From assembly GCF_030463565.1 (NCBI RefSeq), contig NC_134643.1:40524221-40588220 (forward strand): DNA of 64,000 nucleotides. The letters are read 5' to 3'. This document shows positions 12,991-26,784 of this stretch, piece by piece. Positions within the stretch are counted from its first letter, which is position 1. Every line of letters starts with the position of its first letter. The DNA is from Pelecanus crispus (taxonomy: Eukaryota; Chordata; Aves; Pelecaniformes; Pelecanidae). A program made the translations under genes and the position numbers. The notes below the pieces were generated by a model, which was not told where the DNA came from, made no database searches, and was given only the letters and a program-made list of their open reading frames with translations.

Positions 12991-15900
12991 TGTCAGACCC
13001 TGCCTCTGCAACTCAGTATGGAATATCAATATGGAAATCTTCATCAGCCACAGTAGAAACAAATAGTATTTAAGGGTCTGTTAAGCTCAGCTTTCAGGAA
13101 ACTGCAATTTGGTCTCATTGTGTCATTTGCAAGCATTAATAGGCATTAAGGCTAGTACCACATACACTGGTATAAGTGAATATGCATCCAGAGAGAAGGA
13201 AAGTTATAGGTGCTGTTGGACCCAGCTGTGGAGTTCCCCTAACTGCCATGTAAGGGCCTCCACCGCAGCATCCCACTACTAAAGGTCATTTGCCTTCCTC
13301 ACACATGAAAAAAAGAGTTGCAGAAAATCAGCAATGAGATGGAGAAACTGCTGACCTGCTGTAACTTGATCAGTGTTGGTACAAAATGATGCTTGGATAG
13401 CAGGATCATATCTGCATTCTTTCCTTCTTTTACAAAACTCAATCCGGTTCACACTCAATTAGTATAAAGTTTGCTGGAGACTAACTTTCAGAGTTAATCT
13501 CCCGAGAGACTGGTCAGTAGCTTTAATAACAAGAAACCTTGTGCTGTGCAGCTGCCCAGGGCTTCTCTTGTGTAGTATTTAGGATTCCATTCAAGAGCAG
13601 TTCCCCTTTGTCTGCTGCCTTCATAAATAATGGATATATCTTGCATTAGAGATTAGCAAAGATTGTTAAGCTTCCTTTTTTGCATGTGTAAGATTTGGTA
13701 GCTTCTGAAATATTGATATAGTTGTGCAATTTGGTGCACCTATTATATTTTTAAGCAAGAATTGAAAAAAAAAGAAAGCAGAGAAGAGGAAAATGATGGT
13801 AAATCTAAAAAAGCAGATCTTTGACACAAAACCATCAGAAAATGTGATCCCTCCATTTTTAAGTCTATGGAAAAATAGTTGCATTACTAACTTTTGTAAT
13901 ATTCTTTTAAGAAGACTACAGAGATTGCTGTAGGTTTCAAAGCAATTACGTTAGGAGGTCGTGAAAAGCCTTCAGGAAATGCTGCCAAGGTACTGCACCA
14001 TCTAAAAGGAAGAACACAGTGCTGGAAACTTTTCAAATCTGATTGAGAATAGACAAAGGAAGACAGATTTTCAAAGACCTCCTTTACTCACTTCACTGAT
14101 TTTATTTTTAATGTAATACTTTACAATTACATCTTTTATCTGAAAACACTTTCATGTTTAGCCTTGGTATTCCTTTTTGGAAAAAAACACAGATAATTCA
14201 CTGCATGTTTTGGTAGGAACCAGCTTTATCAAGACTGGTGGCTTCTGTTTTTTCTTTTGTGTGCATGCTACTGAGTTTAACTGTCTAAGCAGCGACATTG
14301 TACTTGCTATTGTGGTTCTTTGTATGCAATGAAGTCCTATTTCCAGCTCTCTGGCCCATCCCTTCCGCATATCCCACAGACAGGACTCTTAAGTGCAGCT
14401 TATTACAGGGACGAGTTAACCGGTAATTTCATTGTGCTCCGTGGCTAGGATCCTGAAATGCAGGCTGCCTAGCCAAAAAAGGGTGGACAAAAACTGAAAG
14501 ACTGCATTAAATAACCATAAAAGTTACAGGGACTGATAATACACACAGTTATGGCAAAATCATTGCTTTCATGCTGCGGCCAACTTGCCATTATCCAGAG
14601 CAATGGGAGAGGAGGAGAGGAATAAAGGCCTGAAATAACCTAGCTAATGGAAAATTGTAGGCAATATGGTACTGAGCAACTTGGTGCCAAGGCATTTGAA
14701 TAGTTTGCTGTAAAGTCAGCCAGGATGGCTGGTGCCACATTAGTGCTAATATGCCCTTCTGGAGCACGTCGATTCCTTCAGAACCACACAAGTGTGTCCT
14801 TTTGTCCATGTTCCACGTTGCAGGAATGCTCAGAGCTGGCTGAGGAGCACAGTGCAGTTGTATTCAGGGCTCTGCAGGATTTAGCTCAGGTCCAGCTGGA
14901 CCTAATACCTCAATCTCAGTGCCAGACTTGCTAAACTGAGGCTGGCTTCGTGCAAAGCCACCTTGAGCCATGGGGTGCTTGGACACCCAAGCTGCCTCCG
15001 TGCGGAGCAAGCTTCAGTCTGGCTGGATTAAATAGTTCAGTCTTCAGTGTACAAAACTGGCTGAGCTTTCTCAGAGACAAACTTACTCTAGATATGGTAT
15101 TGGCTGTCTATGCAACACTGTCGAAATGACCGAGCCTGGCCAGATCCAAACTGCCTCTGCAATCATAATATAATTTAGCCTGAAACTACAGATCACTGAG
15201 AATGGACTGCTTTAAAGACAGATCAGCTGAGACACACAAAAGATAAGAGAGTTACTCAAAGTCTTGTTGCATGTCAGTAAGAAGCCCACAGCTGCTAACT
15301 ATATCTCAGCCGTTTCCTGAATGTTAGGTCTTAGTCCAAGCTACTTTGTGAAAACAAGGCTGGAGTCCCTGTCCTTACCTTCCCCAACCGCAGTGACCAG
15401 CTGGGTGAGGAACCCCTAACTTGTGAAACAGAAACTGCAAAACTGATTGCTCAGCAGACAGAGAGCAGAAATAACAGGACTGAGTTAACAGAGACTGAAA
15501 GATTCAGCTTTGATGACCTCACAGGGATACCACAAAAACAATCAGGAAAACAAAGCTATTTGGGAGCTGGAAGGCAGGGGACAGGTACTCTATACACAAA
15601 CCTATTAGCGAAGGCATGACTGACTAGAATTACATGTGCTTTTTTAAATTACACATTTAGCAGTGCTAGGGATGTGAAGAGAGCAAGAGAGACTGACCAC
15701 ATTGTTTTCTTTTGACTCCGAGGCAGACTGTTTGGACTGGAAGCAGATCAGAACTTGCAACAAGCTCTTCACTCTTCTAAGATTCATCAGGTTACACACA
15801 ATGCATCCAAAAGTGGCTTAGCCTCTCCTCACATCATAAATATGTTATGGAAGGAGAGTGGGAAAATGCATAGAGAAATGACAATATCTGGAACTTTCCT

Positions 15901-16019
15901 CCCTTTTAATTTTCCTCTTGGTGACCTCTATTCACGTTCCTCTGTGAGTTATCATTCGATTTCTCTCTTCCTCCAACTTTTCCTATGAAGAAATGTGAAA
16001 TAACTGACAGAAATCTTTA
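12991..16019. other. Intergenic DNA, no gene recognised
   Basis: No repeats of known family and no frames with recognisable motifs. The stretch lies between the old antisense CR1 copy and the old repeat fragment at 16.02 kb. Confidence 0.65.
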
Positions 16020-16310
16020 AAAACATAGAAACAGGGACACCAAGTCAGGGTACATCAGCACAGCCCAGTATCCCATCTCTAATAGTGGGCAGCAGTAAAT
16101 GCCTAGAAAAGAATTTAGGAGCAGAACAAGTGCATGATGTTGTTCCCAGAATATCTATCGAGTACACAGCAATTTGTGGTTCAGAGGATTCCTGAACCAG
16201 ACATGGTGATTTTGCATTTAATAGTCCCCAATGGATTCATCTTTCATTAAGTTGTCTAGTCACTCTGGAACCCATGCTAATTTTACTCATCTACAGCATT
16301 TTGTGGTGAG
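16020..16310 (+). repeat. Old interspersed repeat fragment (CR1-like or SINE-like family)
   Basis: The sequence contains a decayed form of an interspersed repeat that I recall from bird and reptile genomes: CAGCCCAGTATCCCATCTC then AATAGTGGGC (16058-16091), and later an ATGGATTCATC, CATTAAGTTGTCTAG, GAACCCATGCTAATTTT series (16231-16286). It shares the first block with 26785-26950 in this window. I cannot name the Repbase family with certainty. It ends where the younger CR1 begins. Confidence 0.65.
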
Positions 16311-16315
16311 GGGAG

Positions 16316-16702
16316 AGGAGAAGGCACCAGGGAGACCTGACTGCGGCCTTTCAATACTTAAACGGGGCTTATAATAAAGATGGGGACAGACTTCTTAGTA
16401 GGGCCTTTTGCGATAGGACAAGGGGCAATCAATGGTTTTAAACTAAAAGAGGGTAGATTTAGACTAGATACAAGGAAGAAATTTTTTTACAATGAGGGTG
16501 GTGAAACACTGGAACAGGTTGCCCAGAGAGATGGTAGATGCCCCATCCCTGGAAACATTCAAGGTCAGGTTGGACGGGGCTCTGAGCAACCTGACCTACT
16601 GGAAGATGTCCCTGCTCATTGCAGGGCGATTGGACTAGAGGACCTTTAAAGGTTCTTTCCAACCCAAACTATTCTATGATTCTATGATTCTATGATTCTA
16701 TG
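16316..16702 (+). mobile_element. CR1 LINE 3' end, 5'-truncated
   Basis: About 390 bases of a younger CR1 subfamily. It starts inside the last part of the reverse-transcriptase frame (GGAGACCTGACTGCGGCC region). It contains the well-known CR1 blocks around GGAACAGGTTGCCCAGAGAG and ends in four copies of ATTCTATG (16671-16702). The fragment of open frame at 16380-16649 is the remnant of that coding end. It lies directly to the right of an older repeat fragment (16020-16310), which suggests insertion into or beside it. Confidence 0.95.
16671..16702 (+). repeat. CR1 3'-terminal octamer repeat, 4 copies
   Basis: Four perfect tandem ATTCTATG units end the CR1 copy. The higher copy number than in the 50.4 kb element shows how this terminus varies between insertions. 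Confidence 0.95.
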
Positions 16703-19700
16703 ATCTTCAGCATTCTGTCCTCCTCCGTATTGTTGCTTAAGGTTCTTGGGTTTGATATTTGAAGGACTTATTTCAGGAAATATTTCAAGAATTGGCAAAC
16801 AAGGGTTGATCTTTGACTTTGAGATGAAGAGAGGAGATGTGATTCCCCTTCAGAAGATCAGACAAATGTACCTCTACCTTTAAACAAACAGAAAAACCCA
16901 CAACTGAGCACAACAGTAGTATATGTTTTTACACAGTGAAAGTACTTGAGTCTGGTTTCAGGTGCAAACCTTTTGTCATGCACAGTTGAATCCATTGGAA
17001 GAGTTCTCAAGACGTAATCTAAACTTGGCTGCATAGTGGAACTGTGCAGATGTATTGTTTTTTGATAAGTATTGAACTGAATTTATGCTTCAGTGTGGCT
17101 AGACAGACTGACTCCCATGGAGTTTCTTCTGTTTTCCACCATTCCTTCTTGCCAAAGGAGACAGTTCCCTGTGCAATTCCTCATAGCATTCAAAGGAATT
17201 CACAACAGAAGCATGAAGTCTATTGTATACTGAGAAAAAACAGATCCTTTGTGCCATAAGGTAATGGAGCATATCTAAAATAATACAGCACAAGCATTAA
17301 ACTCAGCAAGAAAAATTCTGTTCTGTTACCACCAGCTTATTGACAGAAAATGAAGCTGAAAAATTTGGCCAAGCATACTTCTGTATTTTTCTTCATGCCT
17401 GGTTGTTGTATTCAAACAAAGGCCTTCTCTTTTCCACACAATATAAATGCTCCTTGTTCAAATCTAGAGTTCATAACTTAAGAATTCATTCCTAGGGAAA
17501 TTGTTTTATTGTTGTTACTAATGCTACTGAGAACAAGAAGAAAAAAAAAAGTGTTACTAAAGCATTTAGGATTCTGTATTATATTAATACAGACAGAAAG
17601 AGGGGAACCACTAAAGCAGTGAGACGGCTTTGGACAGCCCTGCCGGCAATAGCCTCTGCACTCTACTGGCGTGCCCAGCTTGACCTGACACCTGCTTTTG
17701 CAGTCCAGGGAGGGCGAGATCTGCTTTCTGCTTCTCTGAGGACGTCCAGGGCCCAAAAACAGCGGGACAGTGAACAGCAGTGGTGCAAGCAGGCTATGGT
17801 CCAGCAAGCAGGATTTTGCAAAGGAAGGGTGGGCAACTAGACCACAGGGCTGCCATTCAACCGAATGACTGCTTCTCAGCAAGGCAATGCGTGGTGGGAG
17901 CTGCAAGCAGCCATGGGGCCACAGCCTTCCGGAGGGACAACCAGAACCTCCTGTGTCTCTGTTGCTGTGAAGTCCATGCTGAAAGGAGGCGAGAAAATGC
18001 CTTCAATTGCCACACCCCAAAGCATCCCACCTGGGCTCCTGCACCCTCAGATTGCGTGGATAAAGATTTTGCCCTGAGGAACAGATGTAGGTTGTCCTTC
18101 AGCCACTACTGTGTTGTGCAGTGCTGTTTGCTGTAAATTTACATTCAAAACAGAGCTGGACTTTTGAACTGGAGGCCTCTGGGGAGGCAGAGCTATGTAC
18201 TATTACTAAATTTAGACACTTCTAAAGTGGAAAATGGTAAAATGTTTTGCAAATAGCAAACTTTTCAGGATGCGGTGTGCAAGACTTGTTCCACACAGCC
18301 TGGCTGCTATGAACAGATGATTGGAAAACAGGCAATCATTAATCTCCTTTTGGAAAAACATATAGATTCCTGAACTGTTCACAGATGACCAGATACATCC
18401 AGAATGAAAGGCCTGATTTTTCTTCCTGGCTCCAGTCACACAGGGTGTTTTACACTGGCACTTCTGCCTAGGAATCGCTGTTCCCCAAGGAAGCATTTGA
18501 ATCCTCTGCAGAAACAGATGAGTCTATGTAACAGCTGCCGCATTTCCTGGCAATATTTGGGAAGGGTGGTTTTACCCTATAGTTGGCGCTTTTTTCTTTT
18601 TTTGAGAGGCTTTATAGATATCATCAAAGTTGATAATCTACTATGTCAGATAATCATGGTATTTATGGCCTTTATCACCTTCAGCTCAGTTCAAAGTATT
18701 TAATTATACTTCAGATATAACTCACTTTTCTGTACGATTTTCAAAGTCATCGTTCCAACAGCAACATACAGCCACCTCCTTGAATAAGTTATTATTTTTT
18801 AATATTGGGATACATAGTGTTAATTAGGATACCTTACTACTTTGTGTCTTAGCATGGCATATTTACAAAGATCTGTAAGAAATCTGGCGTTGGATTTCTT
18901 GACTCTTCTGAGAAAGCTAATCCACTGCATTGCATCACAACATCTGCTTCATGTAAGCTCCTTGAAGTTCACTGGGACACAGCATAACAAGTAGCAACTA
19001 GAGGTTAGCTTGGCTGGTGGAGGCAAGTGAAGGTTCATCTGCAGAACCTTTATGACAAGATCCGCAGTCACTACACGTGTTCTGTGTATTTCCATGGATA
19101 TTCAAAACCGTAAGTCCCGAGTGGCTCTTGGGATCTACAAACTAGAACAGATAAAGAGGAGCAGAAAAAGCCCAGAGCTATGCTTCCTCCTTTAGTTTTT
19201 ATTCATTAACAATAGAGAAGCCAGATGCAGTGAAATAAAATGTGTGTACTTAGACAAGAATGCTTTACTATTTAGATAACAGAATTATTTAATAACAAGA
19301 GGTAAAATCTATAAAAATTAGCATTTTGCCTCTCTGATGTGGAAGATATGATGCAGACTGGTGGTTCAGAGTAAAACTAGGATAATACAGTTGCATGAAT
19401 TAGGAGACAATATAATTTAAGAGAAAATGTAATTCTGTTGCAACACCATCTCTTGGTTTAAGTTGCACAGCAGGACAAGGGTTTCTTAAGACAAATTTGA
19501 TAACCACCATGGAGGTTTTTTTTCTTTTTTTAGTTGCCTAGTTACAGAGTTGCTAAGCATATATTACAAGGTTAGCCCATTTGTGAGGTATCCTAAATAT
19601 GTTAGGCCTGAAACTATAGCCTTGGCAATGTACCAGAGACCCAAAGGTTTCTTACAGGAGACTGACATGCATCAGTTGCCAACAAAACAGATTAAAATCA

Positions 19701-22700
19701 TCTTTGGCATACAAAAAGGTCCAGGCTAGACCCAGGCGGACAATGACCCAGTGTTTCTCCATGGGTTGGTCATTAGGCTTCTTTGTGATTCAATCCACTT
19801 GATATCTGTAATGTGCAAAACAAAAGTATATTGCCTTCACTTCCATAAAGAATTTTAAGATCTACAAATGAAAGAGTTGTAGAACACAGCTAACTACTAT
19901 TATCCAAAGTAATTCCATTGCGGTGTCTTAAACTGATAAATCTATATTCTGTGAGTCATAGATTTGCTCTCTTTTTAGTAGTAGTTTATATAGTTTTTGT
20001 GGTTTTTTAATTATTTTCAATATTTTCTGATTTCATGCTCTAGAATTTGCAAGGATTCACTTTCCTCAGGACTGTGGTCTAGAACCTAAATTGCCATGGT
20101 ATCTGCTCCTCTCCTGTGTGGTCGCAAAGGTAACCTTGACACTATGACAGCATCATCAGCCGGTGCAGTAATGTCTTCCTGAGGCTGCAAACAGTCTGAA
20201 TTTAGCACAATAAACTGCCTGTTCGTATTCCAGGTGACCATGCGTATGCTGTGATTCCGTGGCTAGGGTATAAAATTTGTCTAAGAAAAAACAGGCAGTG
20301 CTTTTTTACATAAAATATTTCACCTTCTCCAACCTCTTCTCTCCAACATTTTGTTTCCTCTTTTTTCTGCCCTACCATGACCTCTCTGAATCCGCCATTT
20401 TCTCAACTGTCTAGGAGCAAATTAATTGGATTAAGCAACTCCTCCTTCAACCATCATGAAAGGAAGTAGGGTGTTAGAGATCCCGTCTGCAGCTCTTCAG
20501 GCAGAAAGCCATGCAGGCAGGAGGCAGAACCAGGCAGCCCAAGGACCAGCTGGGAAGCTGGGACCGGCTGAGTCCTAGCATGGAGCTGCTGAAGCAGCCT
20601 AAAAGCGACCTCTTTCCTTTGAACAAATGGAAGGGTAAGAAGGTGCTGAATAAACATCAGCTGAGCCAAGACCCGAGGAGCAGAGCCTAGCCAAATGAGA
20701 GGTGTAACGTAATAAATTCTTACTCTGATATAACCTTTGTTGAGAAAAATCACGTTAGCTTCACTGTCAACTTCAGCAACAGTCAGCTGTCAATTAGCCA
20801 CCACTGATTATCCATCCGGCTTTTGGTAACTCCTAAGACAGCTCTGCACAAGGCCAGGTCAGGTCTAGAAACAGTATGGGCCCTTCACGGGGAACTGTGC
20901 CTGCCTGGTAGGCATAATACTAGCTCACTGGTTTTTTCTTATTGTATGTCTTTATAGCCTAATTTAGATATGTTTCATATTGCTCATTTTTTTTCTTCAA
21001 GCTGAGTGTTCACCTCTGTCTTCCCTGCCTGCATTTTGCTAGATAATCAGCAGCTGTGTGAACCATACTTATGGGATGGAGGTGGGCATGGAGAGCTGGG
21101 AGCAAAGATTAAGGTCCCATTCTTTCACCTTAGAAACAGCATTTTGTTTCAGAAGAGCCCATGAGTGTTGCCATGGCACTTGGGGATTGTCTTTGAGTGT
21201 TGGGTTCCACTGTGTGATGACTTACATAGAGCTTCTTTTAATTTCCTGACATTTTCAGTGATGGGGCTAAACTATAAATTCTCGGATCCCTGAACTTTGC
21301 TCCTATTTTGTGGTTTGAGCTCATTTTATTGACTGATAATGATTTGATAATAAAAGAATTGTACAGTGCAGTGATTGCTGGAGGTCTGTGCCCACCATAG
21401 ATTACTTAATCCAAGCTGGCCAGACACTTAAATCAACCATGCATTTTAGCTGTTTCAGATGAAGACTGTTTTCATTGAGCTGGTTTCTATTAATTTTCAC
21501 TGCCCTCTGACAGCTGCTGCATCAGAATTTCCTTTCTGCAATTAGTTATTGCACATTTGCATATATGAACAGTCTTTAAATACAAACGGTAGCTGACACT
21601 GGTGCTGTTTGCATTGCCAAAGCGATTAGCCCATCAGGAAATAAGTGTAGCAGGGAGAATATGGGGGACCTTACAGAACTGAACTCCTGCCATATGAAAT
21701 GACATTTGACGCAGTGAAAGGCCTCAGAGCCACACAGCGATCATGCAGTGTGCAACACCCCCCCCAGCCATGTAAAGCCATGGCCCACCACAACCAACCA
21801 ATGCTCCTCGGGAGCAGCTCCCTCACGCTCTCCCGGACCCCCTGTCACAAAGTTAACTCTGCTGCCATGTATTTAGAAGCCCAGATATACCATAGGTTGC
21901 AGCGAGTAGTTGACACGAAATGCTAGTTGCAAAGATTAAGGCCATGAAGAAGTGAGGATGCCAGGCTAGGCTAGCCATCAGAGCTCGCTCTACCGAGACA
22001 CCTCCAATGGACAAGTCACTCACCATCCTCCAGCACAGCAAATGGGCAGCTTTCCCACTGGCAGTGACAGCTTAACTACATCTTGACATTTCTTTTAGCC
22101 ACTCATTTCTGACCCCACACGACTCCCTCAGCAGGTCAGCAAAAGTCTGTGTGGCCGCTCTGTGACGACCAGATCAAACGACCAACAGAGACTAACAAAA
22201 GTTCTCCTGCATTTCCCAACACCATTCACTGCGCCCCCCAACAACAGCTTCACCAGCACCAGTCATACAACAGTGCAGAGGAGTGAGAAGGCAAGGAGAC
22301 AAAAAGAGCTGCAATTTAATTAAAGCCATTGTTGACAGCAAAGGAAACATCTGTGGAGCCACCGCGTCCACATTGACTGCAGAACAACTGAGCCTCCCCT
22401 GGTACTTGTCTCTCTCTGCTAACTACAGACAGAGCCTAGAAGAACTCCTCAGGCTGAACACCTAACTTTGAGATGGTTATAGTCAGATTAAAAAACCCCA
22501 CCCAAAACATCTCTGGGTCGGGTCTTTGGTGTGAATGCACCACATCCTGGTATCTTGTTTGCTAACCATTTTTCGGGCTATCAGACACCATTTCTGATCA
22601 TGCATCTATCTTGGTGCCCCGTCACTACCTACTCTTTTTTTCTTCCCCATCCTTTCAAATTGTATTTTGACCTTTTCATTTGCTTTTGCTTCAGTTGTAC

Positions 22701-24513
22701 TTCTTTTCCCCTTTCTTTCATGTTTTTTATCTTTTTTTTCTCCTCTGGTTTCAGCTTTATGTTTCCATACTTCGCTTTCAGTGCACCACTGCCTTGTGGG
22801 TTGTCACAGTAACACCTCGTACATAATTAGGTCCTGTGCTTTTCGTTGTACTGTCGGGTAGAGATCTAATTGGCCTCTCAGTTCCCCCACTAAAACTCTG
22901 TGGCCAGGCCAAAGATAGCCTTGCTTGTCCCTCCCCCTTTGTGCTGATATAGCCCCAGAGCCAGCCAGCTCCCCACTTCGGTAGCTCTTCAAAAATCTGC
23001 ATTCCTCAAAAACTAATTTGGAGCTGGCAAATCAGAAGCCAAGCATCAGCAGTTGGGTGAGCACGTGATTTCAGGCTGGTGTCACTGACCTGGGGGAGTT
23101 GCACGCACCAGAACCGCCCTTGGGCCCTCAGCACCAAAACCTCCGAAAGATGGAAATAGAAATAATTCTGAGAATTGAAGCAAAGGGTGGCTGGGAAGAA
23201 GAGGGGAGGAGGAACAGACATGCTTCTCGATGTTTGCCAAGAGACAGCTTGCTGTTCAATCTGGTTTATAACCATTAGCTTACAAAGAAGTACTTCTCAG
23301 CTCTGCTGTGCAATAACACCGAAGAGTCAATGCTCTCCAAGTTGTGAAGGGCCCATGCACAGCCTGTTGTAACCAAACAGTGCATTCGATACGTTTCCTC
23401 CAGGTATTGCCACACATAAAAAATATCCCAGATTGTTTAGTTCCATTAAAGAAAGCAATTACCCTGTTTTCATTCAGCTGGACTGGCAGGCCAGCACCAC
23501 TGTAAAGGAAATTCATCTCCAGGATCTGCAAATGACAGAGCTGGCTGCCCTGTACAATAAAGCTTACTGCAGCAGCATTAGCTGCAGTACCTTTTGTTAC
23601 ATTCTGCTTACACTGTACAATATTGGGTAACTTGATATTTCTCCAAGTGACATTTAAATTTAAGTGCAGAAGAAAGCTGATTGTCATCTTTTGTGAAAAC
23701 ATTAAGTGAGAATTTTAGACCCCTATGTCACTTGATGTAAATCAGCTCTGTATATAAAAAGCTCCTAAACTACCCTCAGACCCCGTTAGGGCTATAATTT
23801 TCACATAATTTTGGTGTGATTATTGGTCAGCCATTTATGTGTGACTATGATAAACATACTCCCTTGGAATTAGTCCATTTAAAAACACATTTCTATGATC
23901 AGCCTGCCCTTCTTAGCCCTTCTTGACCCCCACTTCGTAATTTCTTCTAAGTTATTTTAATCATGTTTTACCATCACAAGGCTTCTTAATAGGACAGTCT
24001 CGCCTTCCCTTCTCGCTGCATGAAACACTGCTGCTGAAGCTTGATTTGCATGACCTAAATGATTTCTGCAATCACTGCTCTCCAGTTGTTTGTCCTGGAG
24101 GGACAGTGAAGGATTATACTGTTTTAAAAGCATTTCTATTTAGCAAATACCTCATTTGCAGTAAGACATCAGCATTTACCACATTCATAATGCAGCTTGT
24201 CCTGCTAATAAATTTCATTTCTGCTTCAATTTTCTTGCTTCACAGAAGACCAGAGACAAAGATTGCATAATTGAGATCCAAGAGCAGGTAATAATTCCTT
24301 ACCCATTAGCCCTCCAACTGCAGAGCTGTAAGCTCTTTCAGAACAGTTAATCAGCAGCTTGCACCATCCATCCTATCACAAGGACCCCACGTGAGGACCT
24401 CCATATCTATCCCTCTGCATAAAAAGGGAGGAAGACCACTCTGCTGAAGCCTTGAAGTTCTGTTCTTCATGCTACTGTTCCTTTCTGCCTCAGTTTCCCT
24501 TCATTTAAAAATT

Positions 24514-24529
24514 AAAAAAAAAAAAAAAA
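24514..24529 (+). repeat. Poly(A) tract, 16 A
   Basis: An A16 run. I looked upstream for a retrocopied gene that might own this tail and saw no recognisable coding sequence. Similar simple runs occur at 131-145 (T15), 12082-12095 (T14) and 35442-35456 (A15). Confidence 0.85.
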
Positions 24530-25688
24530 GGCTTTTAGCACCACAGATACTTTGAAACTACAGATGATATTTCTTCTATTTGAGGGACTGATCCAATCAA
24601 TATGAATCTCATTATGGAGTTAAATCACTCCTACTTCAAGCCCATTTTTGGGGATGGGGAACAGAAAAACTGTGAGGTGAAGGGATGGTGTTCAAGCCTT
24701 CTCCAGCTGCTCTCCCAGATGGGCTATTCTCAGTACCAACAGCTAATGGAGGTAATACTCACTAGGCCAGGAGCTATTAAACTCATTTCCTTTGCTGCCA
24801 CTACACAGATGCACTGAGGAAGAGTTAGGTGAGAGGAGGAAGGGTCTGAAATTTCCCCATCACACTGCAGCTATGCAATAGAAGAGGCACGATTTTCTTC
24901 ATAACTGTAAGCTAAATGAAAGTTTGAGTTGATTAATGACCACAGCAGGAAAAGAACCAATAGTGAAAGCATATATAAGTCACTGTATACCTTCCAGTCC
25001 AGCAAAGGATTCTTAAACGAACTACTTCATGCAGTGGTTGCTGTTAAAGGGAGGCATTCATCTTGCATTATTGATTTTGTTTATTCATACAGGCCTTCAC
25101 TATAACCACCAATGTCATGTCAAAAGCAGCAATAATGGATTTCCACATCTTCTTGAAATAGCCTATGTCTTTTTTAAGCAGGGTATATCTCTTTGCCACA
25201 TTTCTGTAATGCCTAGGACATTGATATTGGACCTATTAAGACCTCATCACGGTAGAAGCAGTAATTATTTTATAATCCTTGCAAGAATAATATAACTCAA
25301 TAAAATATTTCCTTTTCTCTAGCTTCTATATCTAGACAACACAACAGCATCTAGTTCTTTTCATGAAACAGGTCCATTTCTGACAAAGGGAAAGAACTTC
25401 TTTGGGGAAACATTTTTTTTTTTCTATCTGTCATTGAATCCAAAACAGCGTTTCCTTCAAGACCACCAGCAACCCAGAATATTTCTGCTTGGAGCAGAGC
25501 GCGCTGTCCTCTGCACTGCAGGCCAGCCTTTGTAGGGGATAAAAAAGCGGCTGAGCCAGTGGACACTTGTTGAATTCTGAGCATTCTCCATCACCCACCA
25601 TGAGCGGTGAGGGCAGCTCAGCTGCTGGCTGCAGCAGGAGCCATACAGAAGACACACTAACAGAACAGACCGTAAGGCATCTTATCAG

Positions 25689-25744
25689 GTCACACAAATG
25701 GTCACACAAACAGTCACACACAAGTACACACATGCACACACAGA
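25689..25744 (+). repeat. CA-rich microsatellite with a GTCACACAAA-like period
   Basis: The tract begins as three spaced units built on GTCACACAAA and passes into irregular CACA repeats. An open frame running across it (25567-25893) owes its His/Thr/Ser content to the repeat and is not considered coding. Confidence 0.8.
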
Positions 25745-26784
25745 GAAATAATAATGGCCCAAGAGAGATAAAAGCAATTTATAAGGTTTCCACCTTGCAG
25801 TGGCACAGCAAGTTCAGAGACAGACAACTCCCCAAAACGTGGCAAATGGCCATAACTGGAAGTCTCGCTATTAGCAGTCTGTTTCTCTGCTAAATTTGGA
25901 TTAAAGGAGGAATTACAAAATCTGTTGTTGAAAAGAGGAGAAACCCCTATAGAGCCAGTAATACTCTCAGAGCAGGTGAGGCTCACAGTGAATTGATACA
26001 GCTCATGCAACATCAGGCAATATGAGGTATCATTTACAAAAAATGAATATTTGGCAGATAACTTTGGGTCTGTTGGCCGAAGCAGAAAAAGCAATCAATA
26101 CATGTTGGCAATATTTACCCACTTACAGTACTGCCAAATGTGAATCTGCAGGAATGTATCGACTGTTTTGAACTGATCTTTGACTTCGTCTCTTCACAGA
26201 TGAATGTGGACTGAAACTAGAATAATCCACATTACAGAGAAAGAGATATGGCAAGAATGCACAGGGTCACCCCTATTATTTGTTCTTGCCGTAAGAGTCA
26301 CTGCTGAAAAAATTAGGTCAGATACAATTTCCAAAGGGATTAAGTGAGGTAAATCAGATTGATAACTGAATATGAGTCTGAAAAAATTCACTATGTCAGA
26401 CTTGATCACCCTTCTACCTGGAATAAAAGCTAGATTTTTTTTTTTAAATTGGAACAGAAATTTAGGATTTTAAAAGAATGAGCCCACATCTAGTACACTA
26501 TCTGTTTTCAGCTTCCTCACTCTCCCTTCCTCCCTCCATTCAGGCAGTGGCGTTCAGATGCACCCCCTCAGAAATACAGACTGATACCAATAGTTACGTG
26601 ACATGCTGCAAGTGGACAGTAAAAAAGAACACCTACAAGACAGAAACACATCCTATGGCAATAAAAACTAGGACAAACATGACTTCCTCTTATTTAATTT
26701 GATTCATGATTGCTGTTACGATCCAAGTGCTATGAAAATTTTGCTGAAAAACAATAATAATTTCAAATATCAGGTAGTAATTAA

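Larger units (their letters stand above)
16703..26784. other. Intergenic DNA, possible conserved non-coding stretches
   Basis: No gene is recognised. Two parts have the look of conserved regulatory DNA rather than neutral drift: 21300-21620, with runs such as TTTGCATAT and AATTAGTTATTG, and 23440-23650. This is an impression from motif content only. A microsatellite lies at 25689-25744 and an A16 run at 24514-24529. Confidence 0.6.

Noticed and set aside
16380..16662. Frames of 89 (+) and 67 (-) codons
   Set aside because: They lie wholly inside the CR1 3' end; the + frame is a remnant of its coding end and the - frame its shadow.
17478..17906. 142-codon frame on the - strand
   Set aside because: It overlaps + strand frames at 17619-17840 and 17780-18136, has no motif that I recognise and includes a low-complexity end.
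23280..23702. 140-codon frame on the - strand
   Set aside because: No recognisable domain, no promoter or splice context, and it overlaps + strand frames of similar quality. It is likely chance.
24514..24529. Poly(A) run as the tail of a processed pseudogene
   Set aside because: No coding or known transcript sequence is seen before it and no flanking duplication was found.
25431..25893. Frames with Cys/Val-rich (-) and His/Thr-rich (+) stretches
   Set aside because: The composition comes from the CA-rich microsatellite at 25689-25744.
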